Assembly: GCA_015501055.1 (NCBI GenBank)
Contig: JADNYV010000568.1
Coordinates: forward strand, 1-21,599
DNA: 21,599 nucleotides
Direction: 5' to 3'
From: Mucidula mucida
Lineage: Eukaryota > Basidiomycota > Agaricomycetes > Agaricales > Physalacriaceae
Positions 1 to 9,043 of this stretch are shown piece after piece. The translations under genes were made by a program, and so were the position numbers. Position 1 is the stretch's first letter; each line of letters opens with the position of its first letter. Under the pieces are notes generated by a model, which made no database searches, was not told the origin of the DNA, and saw only the letters and a program-made list of their open reading frames with translations.

Positions 1-227
1 GTACAAAACTCGTTTGAGCGACGTCCGATATCTCCAATGCCGGTCAGCATCTCAAAAACTTCTCTCCGCGGAAGATTTTGACCGTGCGCGTCCTAGGTGT
101 GGCCTTTCCAAGTGGTTGGAGTGAACAGAATGCCAAACCGTCAATCTCAGAGGCAAGGAATGACGAAGAATAGAGGTTCAAGATGGGAGCAAACCACATG
201 CTTTTGTAAGAGCAGACCTAGGACATA

Positions 228-1968
228 TTGGTGCCATCGCTCGAGGAAGATTTGCGTGTCGATCCTCGATCGACGATCATAGACATGTACAAATTCGGCC
301 CTCGACGTGGTTCTTTTCCCAACGCTGTCATGAACCCCACTGGCAGCCATTCTGCCTTGGGCGTCCAGTACTCTCCATCCACTTTGAACGCGCGTGCAGC
401 TGTGAAGCCTGAGGAGCTGTCGGGTCTTGGAATATGTACGGTCTTTTGTCTTGTTGTTGAAAAAGATAACTCCTGATATCTGCCAGCCTATGTCCGCGTC
501 ATTTGGGTCGACCTGACCTGTATCGTGCGATGCCGAGTCTTGCCTTTGCAATCCTTTCTCAAGACGATGGAATCGTCGCGTCCGGGGCTGGCATTGGCCA
601 TGGCCGTCTTGGGCTTAGTGGAACTCAAATTGGTCGATGGCGTTCCGCCAGCGGGGGAATGGTTCTACGTTATCGACCCATCTACGCTTCGCGTGTGTCC
701 GTACGAAGAGGGAATGGCGTCTGTTATGGGGTATTTCCAGTACAAGGTGCCAGTCAGCGTGAACGGATCCCTGTCTCTTCAGGCGGATTTGTGTCCTCGG
801 ACGATACTTAAACGCGTCGTAGAGTGCGTCTATTCTTTTCTGTTCATACGGCTCAGTGGCTCAGAGGTTTTATAGGTCGGCCAAACGAAACGCGTCCGTG
901 GAATTTCTAGTCGGGTTTGAAATCGAATTCATCCTCCTCAAATCTACGGATCCTATTGGCGGCCTCAGTCAACATGTTTACTCTGGATGTAGCGGTCTCA
1001 TGGCAGGCAGCGCCGAGTCGCGCATCTTACGCGACATTTGCGACTCTTTGATCAAAGGCGGTATCGAGGTGACCATGTATCATCCTGAAGCTGCATCGGG
1101 GCAGGTATGTATGCGCTTAATTTCTCGCGGTCCACACATTTACGCGTCTCGTGTAGTACGAAATCGTTACGGGTCCGCTTCCACCCTTACAAGCCTCAGA
1201 CGCTTTGATCTATGCGCGGGAAACCATCTTCGACGTCGCGTATAAGCATGACTATCGGGCGACGTTCGCGCCCCGCATTAGTCTCGATGCTCCCGGCAGC
1301 GGTGCGCACACGCACATCTCTATTCACTCCACGAACGGCCAGCGCAAACCCGATGACCGCCTTGCATCTTTTGAAGAATCTTTCCTGGCGGGAATTCTCA
1401 AGCACGCCAAAGCAATTCCCGCCATAAGTATGCCGTTGCCAATTTCATATGCGCGCATGCAAGACGGGATACACGCTGGAGGGACGTACATCTGCTGGGG
1501 AATAGATAACCGTGAGGTACCGATCCGGTTGACGAATCTAATGTCGCCTATGTCGCGGAACTTTGAGATCCGCTTCGTTGATGGAACGGCTAATCCAGTA
1601 CGTCTGTCTCCTTGCGCGTTCAGCCTTTCAAAACTGACCTGCTCTAATAGTACCTTGCTCTTGCGATGATCCTCGGTGCAGGCGCGCGCGGTGTCGCAGA
1701 GTCTGAGAAGCCTGCTATGACAGACCTGAGTGACGTCGCTGCTGCTGAGATGACGCCTGAGAAGCGTGTGTCGATGGGTATAACAGAGCAGTTTCCGTTG
1801 AGTTGGGAGGCAGCTCGGGAGGAGTTGGTGAAGGATTCCTTCGCGGAGAGTATACTCGGGAAGGCGGTTGTCGATCGCTTTTTGGCGGTGCATGCTTTGC
1901 TGGCAAAGTCGCTGGAAAGCGAAGGTGATGAAGGTAAGAAGGCAACAAAGTTGGTAAAGTTTTTCTAG
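228..1968 (+). CDS. Glutamine synthetase-family protein, five exons
   Basis: A glutamine synthetase (GS)-family enzyme of the type fungi carry beside their classical GS; the family ligates ammonia or an amine to a glutamate-like acid using ATP, but the true substrate here cannot be told. Proposed exons are 228-435, 487-823, 876-1104, 1157-1597 and 1651-1968; the four introns are 51-53 nt with GT/AG ends, and the joined frame (1533 nt, 510 residues) has no stop. Visible signals are the N-terminal strand YVRVIWVDL (from 489), FEIEF with metal-ligand glutamates (916-930), the GSGAHTHISIHS loop (about 1295-1328), the WGIDNREVPIR segment, and RFVDGTANP continuing into YLALA across the last intron. 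The last four exons are solid. Exon 1 is weaker: ATGs at 228, 285 and 330 are in frame and give about 510, 491 or 476 residues, and an upstream exon is possible. It is the only intact host gene in the window. Confidence 0.88.
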
Positions 1969-2330
1969 AGAAGTAGGATTGTCGGAATCAGATGTGTATC
2001 AAGTACTGTACTTTAGAGCCGTGCCATTGCAATTGTAGATATTACACATCACAATCATTGAAGTAGTGACCACCCACAGAACGTCGCGCACATGAGGGCG
2101 TCGAAACCTTAGATAGCGTAAAGCACTGAACATGTATAGACATGTGGAAGGTACAATTGCATCGGTCGTAACCCCTACCTAGTAAGTCAGAATTCCCTTC
2201 AGATTCAACACTTGTCCATTGAACAAGACACAAACCTTAACCAATGGCCGGATGCACCTTGTTTGCAAAGGTGCTAGACAGTCCAGAAACAACACTAATC
2301 ATTATTAGAGACATTATTTTTGTAGCAGTC
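1969..2330. other. Intergenic, nothing recognised
   Basis: This stretch follows the GS stop codon and should contain its 3' untranslated region and terminator. I see no conserved reading frame, repeat or RNA gene in it. The short open frames present have no recognisable protein character. Confidence 0.5.
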
Positions 2331-3444
2331 ACTGCGCTGCTAAAGGACATGAAGGCATCAACATGGTAGGCCAAAAGCTATGTGCCGCACCTAACCTCCA
2401 TCCTGGAACTTATAAGGGTAGACAACACCGTTGGACTGCAGAACAAGACCGCGCGCATATCTCTTGACCTCCAACATCAAAACTCTCACTGAGCTGATAA
2501 ACAGCCTTCAGAACACGGTCACAACACAGACTGAAGTCATTACAATCACCACCAATTACATAAACTCTCTCCAAGATGTTGCTACCACACTCCAGACCAC
2601 TCCCAAACCTCAGAACACCTAGCCCTTCTCGTACGCAGACGCGCTCGCGCAGAACCCTGACCCTACCAACTCATTACAACCACCCTTGCTATCTTTCACC
2701 CACACCAACACCATAGCTAAAGGAGATCTTGCAGAGCGATGTATCATAGTCAAGCCAGCCGTCATCCGTGCAGGTTACCCAGCCCTCTTCAGCAACAAGA
2801 GCAAGCACAAAATCCGGGACATATGTTAGACAGCACTAGAAGATACAGTTGTCAACACCTACAGTGAGAACCACAACCTAGAACCCATCATCTCTGGCAT
2901 CAACAAGATTAGTGCTGGAGGATTTATTGTGCATACTTTAGACGTCAACATGTCTCTGCTTTTTGAAGACGCTGACCTAAAAAGCCAATTTGAGTCCCTC
3001 ATTTCCACCGCCGCGGGAGCCGATGTAATTGCTCAACAACAGCTATTTGCTATCTTGGCCCAGTTTGTCCCTGTTACCTTCTGCACTGACAATAGCAAAG
3101 AACTGCGCTATGTCAAACAGTTGTTAAGACTTCTAGACCTGGCAATATCAACAGCTAAGTTTGTAAAACCACCAGAAAATGATATGCAGGACAACACATA
3201 ACCAATATTATACTGGCAAGAGGGGGCTAATGAAGCAATACACAATGGGATATCTATGGATGGTAAACTTGTACACGTACATTGTGACCTTTCTCAGCCA
3301 TTGAAATGCAACAACTGCCAGAGGATACTGAGCAACCACAACATGAATGTCAAGGACAGAGTTCGGTATAAACCAAACAACCACCCAAGTTTCACGAAGA
3401 CGGGAGGACAATGGAAACAAGAGGTAAAGATAATAATGAGGTGA
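2330..3444 (+). pseudogene. LINE ORF1 (gag-like) relic
   Basis: This looks like the ORF1 nucleic-acid-binding protein of a basidiomycete LINE. From 2431 to 3444 a single frame reads through three nonsense codons: TAG at 2620-2622, TAG at 2827-2829 and TAA at 3199-3201. Each is one C-to-T change from a glutamine codon. Signals are a threonine/glutamine-rich coiled segment (2480-2620), SYADALAQ (from about 2629), the FVPVTF stretch typical of the central domain (about 3064), an ANEAIHNG.S.DGK motif, and a damaged zinc knuckle CNNCQR..SNHN (about 3310-3345) whose last cysteine is missing. A frame change near 2465 leads into a probable N-terminal part from about 2330. No reverse transcriptase follows on this strand. 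The family assignment rests on recalled ORF1 patterns; its left edge is approximate. Confidence 0.6.
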
Positions 3445-3763
3445 GGTAGGAGCAGGTCAGGCTCAATACAGTGCAGGGGGCTACCAAACAGTGTAGAGAC
3501 AAAGTTGACAAACTGAGGAATCTACCTAGAAAGGCCGTGTATATATATATAGAATGGCTCAAAGTTAAACAAGAGGCAGTGTGGATCACGTCATGGGGTA
3601 ATGGACAGGTGATAGGCTATGCTGATGGGCTATACCTGGATCAGGCCTGGCAGTGCGGACTGGACCCAGAGCATATGATATGTGATAATGGAAGAGTGTG
3701 GCGTTGACACAATGACGAGGTGGACCGAGGTGGGGGCAACAGAATAGAGGCAATTTATGATAA
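3445..3763 (-). repeat. Probable 3' LTR remnant of old gypsy element
   Basis: On the minus strand this follows directly after the polypurine tract of the gypsy relic at 3764-4278, which is where a 3' LTR should start. Its first bases (TTATCATAAATTGCC) resemble the start of the A/B LTRs (TGTTATGAATCGCC). It contains a long TATA-type run (3540-3551) at a position suitable for an LTR promoter. The far edge, next to the LINE ORF1 relic, was not resolved and no target duplication was found. Confidence 0.5.
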
Positions 3764-4278
3764 TACCCCCTCTTTAGGCTGCGCTTGCGCCTGGAGCGCA
3801 GAAGTCCCTGCCCAGATATCCCTGATTGAGACACCAAGGCCTTGTAGGCAAGGAAGTGGCTTCTTGTACGCCTTTGGGTGTGCCTTATAGAAGTCAGCTA
3901 TCTTATCCAGTGCCTTTGTCAGTCCTGACGCCGGCTTCCATGTATTCTTGGAGCTTGAATAGTCTAACCACTTCACCAGGTACTCCATGCCCCACTTATT
4001 ACGAGTTGGCCGTGAGTCTAGGATCTTCTCCATGTTGTACTCCTTATCAGTGTCCAATAGGTCTGAGGGAACTCCCGGGAAGTTGGGACCATGAGCAGGG
4101 GTCTCGATGTACGGCACGAGTAGGGATGCATGGAAGACTGGGTGCATATGCCACTTTGGTGGTAACTTGAGGCAATAGGTTACTGGGCCAAGTATGTCAG
4201 TGATCTCAAATGGCCCGTGTTGCTTATTAGAAAGCTTAGCTTTGGGTCGCGTTGTCTTCAGGTTCTTTCTATTTAATA
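3764..4278 (-). pseudogene. Ty3/gypsy integrase C-terminus with chromodomain, relic
   Basis: This is the 3' end of a chromovirus polyprotein. Read on the minus strand from 4278, the frame gives LNRKNLKTTRPKAKLSNK, the basic strand of the integrase C-terminal domain, then GPFEITDILGPVTYCLKLP, MHPVFHASLL (the conserved 'HPVFH' turn), and a chromodomain with EKILDSR, EYLVKWLDY and NTWKPA (about 4040-3900). It ends in QPKEGVLS over the polypurine run AAAGAGGGGG (plus-strand 3766-3775). No stop interrupts this 500-nt part. It begins abruptly at 4278 against the poly(A) tail of a LINE, so the upstream part of this element was separated from it. The first aromatic cage residue is hard to place. The missing upstream half may be the relic at 13805-14235. 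Confidence 0.8.
4263..4278 (-). repeat. Putative LINE target-site duplication, copy 1
   Basis: Read on the minus strand this is TATTAAATAGAAAGAA, immediately after the LINE poly(A). The same 16 bases occur at 14220-14235, where the upstream half of a related integrase stops. Part of the identity is expected because both encode the same integrase residues (LNRK), but their position exactly at both break points fits a target duplication. Confidence 0.5.
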
Positions 4279-6205
4279 TTTTTTTTTTTGATTAGCGTTT
4301 AATAATAAGCCATAGGGGCTGGGCCCTTCCTTATCCACTCAAAACCGAGACCACCGCCAGTCCCGTCTACTATGCCGCTGCCGAGGAAATCCACACATGG
4401 ACACCATTGTAGTTGGTAGTGTGAGGGTTAGAGATCAGAAATCTTACCTTTGTCGTCCCGTAGGACACATTTTCTCTATACTCACTAAAATCTCGGCTTG
4501 TTTGAGGCGGTTAAAATCTATCCAGTCCTCATGGAGGACATTCTCATCTTTAAGTATTCCACTCCACGTCTTGAGTACCAACGACAGAGTTATTCTTTTG
4601 TCTTCAAATCTCTTTGCTAGTATGTAGTCTAGTGTTAGGCGTTGGTTCACCATGTTCACCCATTTATTGTGTATCGCCCTTTCCGGGAGCCATCTCTTGG
4701 GGTTGTCTTGTCTTTCTATCCTTCTATCGCATCTTATCAGCCAGATTAGGCAGGCCGATTCCGCAATGATCATGGTGAATAGTCAATTGGCTCCGGTCCT
4801 TGGCTTCCCTCCTTCCATTTCTAGCTTAATTGTTGCACACGCTAGGATGGTCCCAACATTCATCCTCACCGGCCATTCTACATTCTTTTTCTCTAGTATC
4901 TTCCTAGCTAGTGGCCAGATGATCCCCTGGCCTGGTACTTGACATTCAAGGAGGATGTGTTCCATTGTTTCAGGAACTTTGCAGTGCGGGCATATTCCCC
5001 GGTGTTCATAATTTGGGATGCATTCCCAGTACTCCCCCACTTTATATGCACCGTGCATTATCCTCCAGAAAAAGTTAGAGATTTTCTTTGTAAGGTTTCT
5101 GAGTTTCAGGGCCCTCCAGATCTGTTCATCTGTTGGTAGCTCGCCGTTCAGGCTGTGCGCTGCCCATCTTGTGACATTGAGGTTCATTAGTGTCTGTCTC
5201 CGTTCCGCTGGCTTCTTTGTTGTCTTGACCATTTGGTATGCGCTCTTCTGTGTCAGCTTGCAGAGTTTGACTCCGTTTTGGTCTAGCCTTGGCGGTACAG
5301 TGAGGTCCAGCTTCGGCACAGCTTTCTCAGCCGTGATCCTCGCTTTTTCTAATGCTTTCCTCATCATCTCGCTTTCCTCTCTTGGCTCATATTTTCTGAA
5401 GACTGTCTTGCCATTCCGGTCCCGCATGGCCGCCACAAGGATTTTAAATATTTCTCTAGCTGGCTTGCCCCACCAGTCTTTATCCTCCATCTCCTCCAGC
5501 CTAGGCGTAACCTTGTGGACTATCTCCAATTCTTTTGGTATGATCATTAGGTCTGCCATCTTTGGGGCTTGTCTAATGATATTTAGGATTGCCGCGGCAT
5601 CTCCTGCCTCCCTTGTCTGGACTTCGTCTGGTGCCGGTATTTCTTTGCTGAGGCTGAGATGCGTCGGACAGTATGTGCCCCTGCTGGCCTTTGCATCGTC
5701 ACATCTTTTTACTATTGTCGCCACATAGATTGTCCGGTGTGTTCTGCCTCTGTTTAGCTGGAACCTAGCACTTGATGTCGCTAGTTCCCTCCTGGAGCCT
5801 TTCTTCCTGCCAAAGACTCGAAAGACCTCTGCTAGTTCTGTTGTTCTCGTCTGTCCATCAAAGGGTATCTTGCCTCTTCCTTCCTTGTTTTGGGCTTGCT
5901 GTTCTGGCTGTTCTTCTACTGGATTCTAGAGGGGGTTCCACTCACAACTTAACTCGTTGAGCATTTTCCTGGCTTGTGCTCGACATTGGTTCAGATGTTT
6001 ACATCCCCGGTCTTTTCGGTCTGCTTCGCAGCTTTCGCATTTACACTTCGGGTGATCATGGTGTTCTTCTTGGTTGTTTCCAGGCCTTAGTGCTGCTTCT
6101 ACCATATCTTCTACTGTCCTCACATTGTGTTTGTTTTGCAAGCACTTGCTTGGTTGATTATTATCTGATTGCTGTTTTCCTGTAAATGCGAAGTGGTGCC
6201 AAATC
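4279..6205 (-). mobile_element. LINE 3' fragment (Tad-like, basidiomycete type)
   Basis: A non-LTR retrotransposon fragment on the minus strand. The 3' end is an 11-base poly(A) (plus-strand T run 4279-4289), followed inward by about 150 nt of 3' untranslated sequence (4290-4443) and the C-terminal part of ORF2. It sits inside a gypsy integrase in the same orientation. The RT and endonuclease domains are absent: recognisable sequence stops at about 6205, next to short inverted repeats, so the element is either 5'-truncated or broken by a rearrangement. Confidence 0.75.
4444..6141 (-). pseudogene. LINE ORF2 C-terminus: RNase H-like plus zf-RVT, two stops
   Basis: One continuous minus-strand frame with only two nonsense codons, TAG at 5926-5928 and TGA at 4783-4785; the 381 codons between them are open. 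From the N-terminal side it has a Cys/His-rich linker (CKCESCEADRKDRGCKHLNQC, about 6051-5989), an RNase H-like region (about 5740-5380) with REAGDAAAI (candidate catalytic Glu) and WEDxG-like EDKDWW. Then comes the zinc-binding RT-associated domain (zf-RVT): WAAHSLNG, FFWRIMHGAYKVGEYW, and CPHCK..ETMEHILLEC (about 5010-4945). A C-terminal tail with ESACLIWLIRC and RLTLDYILAKR, typical of basidiomycete LINEs, follows the second stop. The two RNase H aspartates (TDGS, SDSK positions) are not recognisable. In intact elements this part supports reverse transcription of the LINE RNA. No initiator methionine is visible. Confidence 0.8.
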
Positions 6206-6303
6206 CACCACTAGCTGTAGGTTACCAGCATTGTAGCTAGCTCTAGCTAAGCACACGGAGTTGCTCATATCATAGAGGTAGCTAAGCCATAGCTAGAGCT
6301 AGC
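6192..6303. repeat. Short inverted repeats at LINE break
   Basis: Two hairpin-capable repeats lie together. A 7-bp stem with a 7-nt loop spans 6192-6212 (AGTGGTG / CACCACT). A 14-bp perfect inverted repeat, GCTAGCTCTAGCTA at 6236-6249 and its complement at 6290-6303, encloses about 40 nt. They fall where recognisable LINE sequence stops. They could be a small decayed inverted-repeat element or a rearrangement junction; nothing in the sequence decides between these. Confidence 0.5.
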
Positions 6304-6577
6304 AATACGGCTTGCTCTACACTGTATGTATAAGGAGGACTCCTTCCATATCGAGGGTAGGGTTCCTGGTACCGGCCGTGCCCCACGGACGTGTGCCGCT
6401 ACATACCAAAAGCGGGCCCGGATCCTTACCTGGTGCGCGCGGCAAGCACCCACCACCAGACATGTTTCCTTTTGCGGACAGGACAGGGAATGCAAATAAT
6501 TATGAGTACATTTGTTGTGAAAAATAAAAATACATGAATAAACTACGCGAACGTCCGCATAAACTACGCGAGTCCGC
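6304..6577. other. Non-coding stretch with a two-copy tandem repeat
   Basis: I see no gene here. The region ends in two imperfect tandem copies of ATAAACTACGCGA(AC)GTCCGC at 6538-6558 and 6559-6577, the second lacking two bases. Since the neighbouring KDZ relic is on the minus strand, this would be its downstream flank. An AT-rich patch at 6495-6540 precedes the repeat. Confidence 0.5.
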
Positions 6578-6930
6578 TTACACACCTTTGGGCTCTTTGT
6601 CCTCATCATCGTCGCATCCTCGCTTCCGTTTACGGACACTGGTGGGCTTCCAACAACGTACGAAAGAGGCATGAAGTCCGTTGTATACGGCGGCTTGACG
6701 GAGAGCGTATATGCGCCTGCCATTTCTCTCGCGTAAGCATCCGAAGTCGACTGTTGCGCGTTCCCGCCACTGCCCCGCCTCATACTTCAAGGATTGCAAC
6801 GTTGGTGGCATCTCCTCTTCACCGAGCATCACCTCCTCTTGCCAGCGCTCCTTCCTTGCATATGACTTACACCATTCCACGCGGACAGCTGTGTCTGTAG
6901 TCAGTTTCTGCGATATCAAGAGGTTAACAC
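6578..6930 (-). pseudogene. KDZ-family transposase C-terminal relic (probable)
   Basis: The minus-strand frame ending at a stop at 6578-6580 carries the pattern I associate with the C-terminus of KDZ (Kyakuja-Dileera-Zisupton) DNA transposases, which are abundant in basidiomycetes. The pattern is VEWCKSYARKERWQEEV (about 6882-6832), then LGEEEMPPTLQSLKYEAGQWRERA in place of the usual LL.EEMRR..., a YALRQAA segment, SFVRCW and a lysine/arginine/aspartate-rich tail. The catalytic core is not present: to the right (above about 6930) the frame stays open to 7066 but loses similarity, perhaps across an intron, and element A begins at 7080. In the intact family this protein cuts and moves its own DNA element. 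The call rests on remembered motif spacing, so it is tentative. Confidence 0.55.
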
Positions 6931-7459
6931 TTACAATCATGTAAGTACTCATCATTGTCATCGGGGGCACCCTGTGCTGTTCAGATCCATGACAGAGTCT
7001 GCCTGCTAGAGCCACGCTCTTCCGCACCCTCAACGTGACACGTGTCATCTTCGCCGTCGCTGTCATCCTCGCTGCCGATTGTTATGAATCGCCATATTTT
7101 CACATTTTCATATCTTATCATATCTTATCGGGGGCCTTGTCTTATCAACCAACGGACCGTTTCATCATCTGTTTTGTCACCGATCATACCCCTTTTCATT
7201 ACCCAAGCCGTACTCATGTCGGACACACACCCAACACATGGATGACATCATACATGCCGATACCTCATGGACTCCCTATTGTATACACACCGCCGACACT
7301 CGTAGTACACATGGTTGTTTCAGTATTATTACTTACATGCAGTTACCATCCATATTTAATGGTTTCACGGACTAGTAGCATACAACACTGGGTCAAGGGC
7401 GTGGAGCATCCCTAGTGGAAACACGTATGGACAAGGAGTCTCAAACACAGACTTACTAG

Positions 7460-7467
7460 TATATAAG
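7460..7467 (+). promoter_or_regulatory. TATA box of element A LTR promoter
   Basis: TATATAAG. The predicted self-priming 5' end of the RNA (7492) lies 32 nt downstream of its first base, a normal TATA-to-start distance. The same motif is at 21216-21223 (minus) in element B with identical spacing. Confidence 0.7.
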
Positions 7468-7491
7468 CAGTAGTGTAGTATCATTGTACTT

Positions 7492-7503
7492 TAGTTCCGA
7501 TCT
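7492..7503 (+). promoter_or_regulatory. Predicted RNA 5' end / self-priming seed, element A
   Basis: TAGTTCCGATCT is the exact reverse complement of the primer-binding site at 7612-7623. In Tf1-type elements the first bases of the RNA fold back on such a site and are cleaved to prime minus-strand DNA. The start position is inferred from this match and the TATA spacing; no transcript data are available. Confidence 0.65.
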
Positions 7504-7611
7504 CGTTTATACACCTGGCCTAGCCTAGTTCTACGAATGCAAATGCTTTCCTCCTTAAGTTCTTGCTGTGGTACCTGGTTGAGTCTCGTGGCTTAGTCAG
7601 TGGCTAACAGA

Positions 7612-7623
7612 AGATCGGAACTA
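7612..7623 (+). promoter_or_regulatory. Primer-binding site, self-priming type, element A
   Basis: AGATCGGAACTA starts two bases after the end of the 5' LTR, where the primer-binding site must be. It is complementary over 12 nt to the LTR at 7492-7503. It does not look like the usual TGG-starting complement of a tRNA 3' end. Confidence 0.7.
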
Positions 7624-8206
7624 CTTTCTACCACCTACCACACATCCCTGATTGTCGATCAGCACTTCGCTGTTTGATCATTGCACATTCCCCATCCCCT
7701 TTCCTGTTTACAGATCGATGGATTCCTAATTCCAGCGCACGTCCGCATACATGTGTATTGGTCCCAGTAGCGCCGGCTAACAGTTAGAGATAACTGCCTC
7801 GGGTGCTGGAAGTAGCCGCTCTCACGAGAACGAACTTTTGGCAGTTGCACTTCAGTGGGCGCTGTTTACGGGTCAACCCCCGTTCCCAGGAAAACTTTGG
7901 CTTACCTCACACCAGAGGGACGTCGGCTGGGCAATTGCGAACTTGTGACGAGCTCTTGGGCTCCGTAGATACGTAGTCAGTAGTCGGTAAAATAGCGTAG
8001 ACAGTTACGATACCTACCTACTTTACTTACCTTATAATACACACCATCATTCCCCACCCTACCAAGTCCTGGATTCTATTTCAGATCTAGGCGACTCCTC
8101 CTTATTCATCCAAACCTCTATTCCCTCACCCGTTTCATCCAAATCCGCATCACCCATCTCCCCACTTTCACCCTTTCACTCTCCGATCTCATCACCCCGA
8201 TTCACC
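7624..8206 (+). other. Element A untranslated leader
   Basis: About 580 nt between the primer-binding site and gag with no convincing reading frame. It is well conserved with the leader of element B (20485-21062), so it is part of the element. It presumably holds the RNA packaging signal, though none can be pointed out. A pyrimidine-rich, ATG-poor stretch (8060-8205) precedes the gag start. Confidence 0.7.
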
Positions 8207-9043
8207 ATGTTCAACGAAGCACCCAAAACCGCTCCTCACACACCCGCTCATCACGCCGATGTCGAAACCAAAGGCCGATCCCTTGTCAACAAGCCTTATG
8301 ACTATGACGGGGACAAGTCCAAGTACAAGAGCTGGTGGCGATCGATGTTCACATACATCCGTGACAAGAAGAACAACCTCACATCTGACTCCGAAAGGAT
8401 TGATGTCGTTTTTTCCTACATCCGAGGAGATCACGTAGATGCATGGGTCCAGAACTACTCGGACCAGAACTTCGACAAGGAAGAAGAGGAATGGACAGTC
8501 TCTTGGACGGAGTTCAAGGAAGATTTGAAGGAGCGATTTGTGGATTCCAACCTCGCGCGAGACGCGCAAGACCAGATCGAGCGGTTGCGCCAGGGGCAAG
8601 ACACCGCTCAAGATTTCTTCCAGAAGTTTGAGGTTCTGCTCACCCAGGCGGAATACTCAAAGGATGACGCATATGTCGTACAACTTTTCGAGACCAATGT
8701 CAACGAGAAGATCATCAACCAGATCTATGGCAGCCGAGACGGGTTGCCGGTGAAATACAAGGATTGGAAGGCACAGATTATTCAGATTGATCAGCTGTGG
8801 AGAAGGCGAACGGCGAGCAAGAGGTCCGGCATGCAGTCCCGGCCCCTAGTTCCGCAGGCGGCTACATCAAGAGCCAATCCTGCGAACCCACCCCCAACAC
8901 CGATGACACGACGAGATGCCACCGGTGTTACCTATGGAGGAACCGGCAGGCCGATGGACATCGACAACGCACGTCGAAGAGGACTTTGCTTCAGCTGTGG
9001 CGAACACGGCCATGTCAGCAGGTTCTGTCCGAAGAAGGGTTGA
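8207..9043 (+). CDS. gag: Element A Gag (capsid/nucleocapsid)
   Basis: A 278-residue Gag, the structural protein that assembles the cytoplasmic virus-like particle and packages the element RNA. The first 70 residues are polar; residues about 75-190 form the helical retrotransposon capsid domain (AWVQNYSDQNF, EFKEDLKERF, LRQGQDTAQDFFQKFEVLL). A linker with basic patches follows, then one CCHC zinc knuckle, CFSCGEHGHVSRFC (C261, C264, H269, C274). The start at 8207 is the first ATG after the conserved leader and aligns with 20484 in element B. The stop, TGA at 9041-9043, is CGA in B, so Gag probably ended several codons later (near the TGA after GPK in B). This is the best preserved part of A. 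Confidence 0.85.
   Translation: MFNEAPKTAPHTPAHHADVETKGRSLVNKPYDYDGDKSKYKSWWRSMFTYIRDKKNNLTSDSERIDVVFSYIRGDHVDAWVQNYSDQNFDKEEEEWTVSWTEFKEDLKERFVDSNLARDAQDQIERLRQGQDTAQDFFQKFEVLLTQAEYSKDDAYVVQLFETNVNEKIINQIYGSRDGLPVKYKDWKAQIIQIDQLWRRRTASKRSGMQSRPLVPQAATSRANPANPPPTPMTRRDATGVTYGGTGRPMDIDNARRRGLCFSCGEHGHVSRFCPKKG

Larger units (their letters stand above)
7080..7609 (+). repeat. Element A 5' LTR
   Basis: A 530-bp LTR starting TGTTATGAATCGCC and ending GTGGCTAACA, with TG...CA ends. It matches the sequence at 13282-13804 directly and those at 15101-15626 and 21077-21598 in reverse. It contains a TATA box (7460-7467) and the predicted transcript start. Confidence 0.93.

Noticed and set aside
147..551. 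Minus-strand 134-codon open frame over the GS 5' end
   Set aside because: No recognisable motif, and it overlaps the proposed exon 1 and exon 2 of the GS gene, whose family match is much stronger.
3540..3551. TA dinucleotide run as a stand-alone microsatellite
   Set aside because: It is only six units and sits where an LTR TATA box is expected, so it is described as part of the LTR remnant.
5018..5728. Plus-strand 236-codon open frame
   Set aside because: It lies antisense to the LINE zf-RVT region, which has clear motifs. The plus-strand translation is a low-complexity Ser/Leu/Phe-rich shadow.
6265..6783. Minus-strand 172-codon open frame
   Set aside because: It overlaps the KDZ-like frame in a different phase and runs across the tandem and inverted repeats; composition is not protein-like.
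7142..7415. Recurring open frame (starting SYQPTD..) in every LTR copy
   Set aside because: It recurs only because the LTRs are copies of one another. It crosses LTR non-coding sequence, differs in length between copies and has no domain character.
7610..7627. tRNA-type primer-binding site
   Set aside because: The sequence after the LTR does not start with TGG and is instead complementary to the element's own LTR in both copies.
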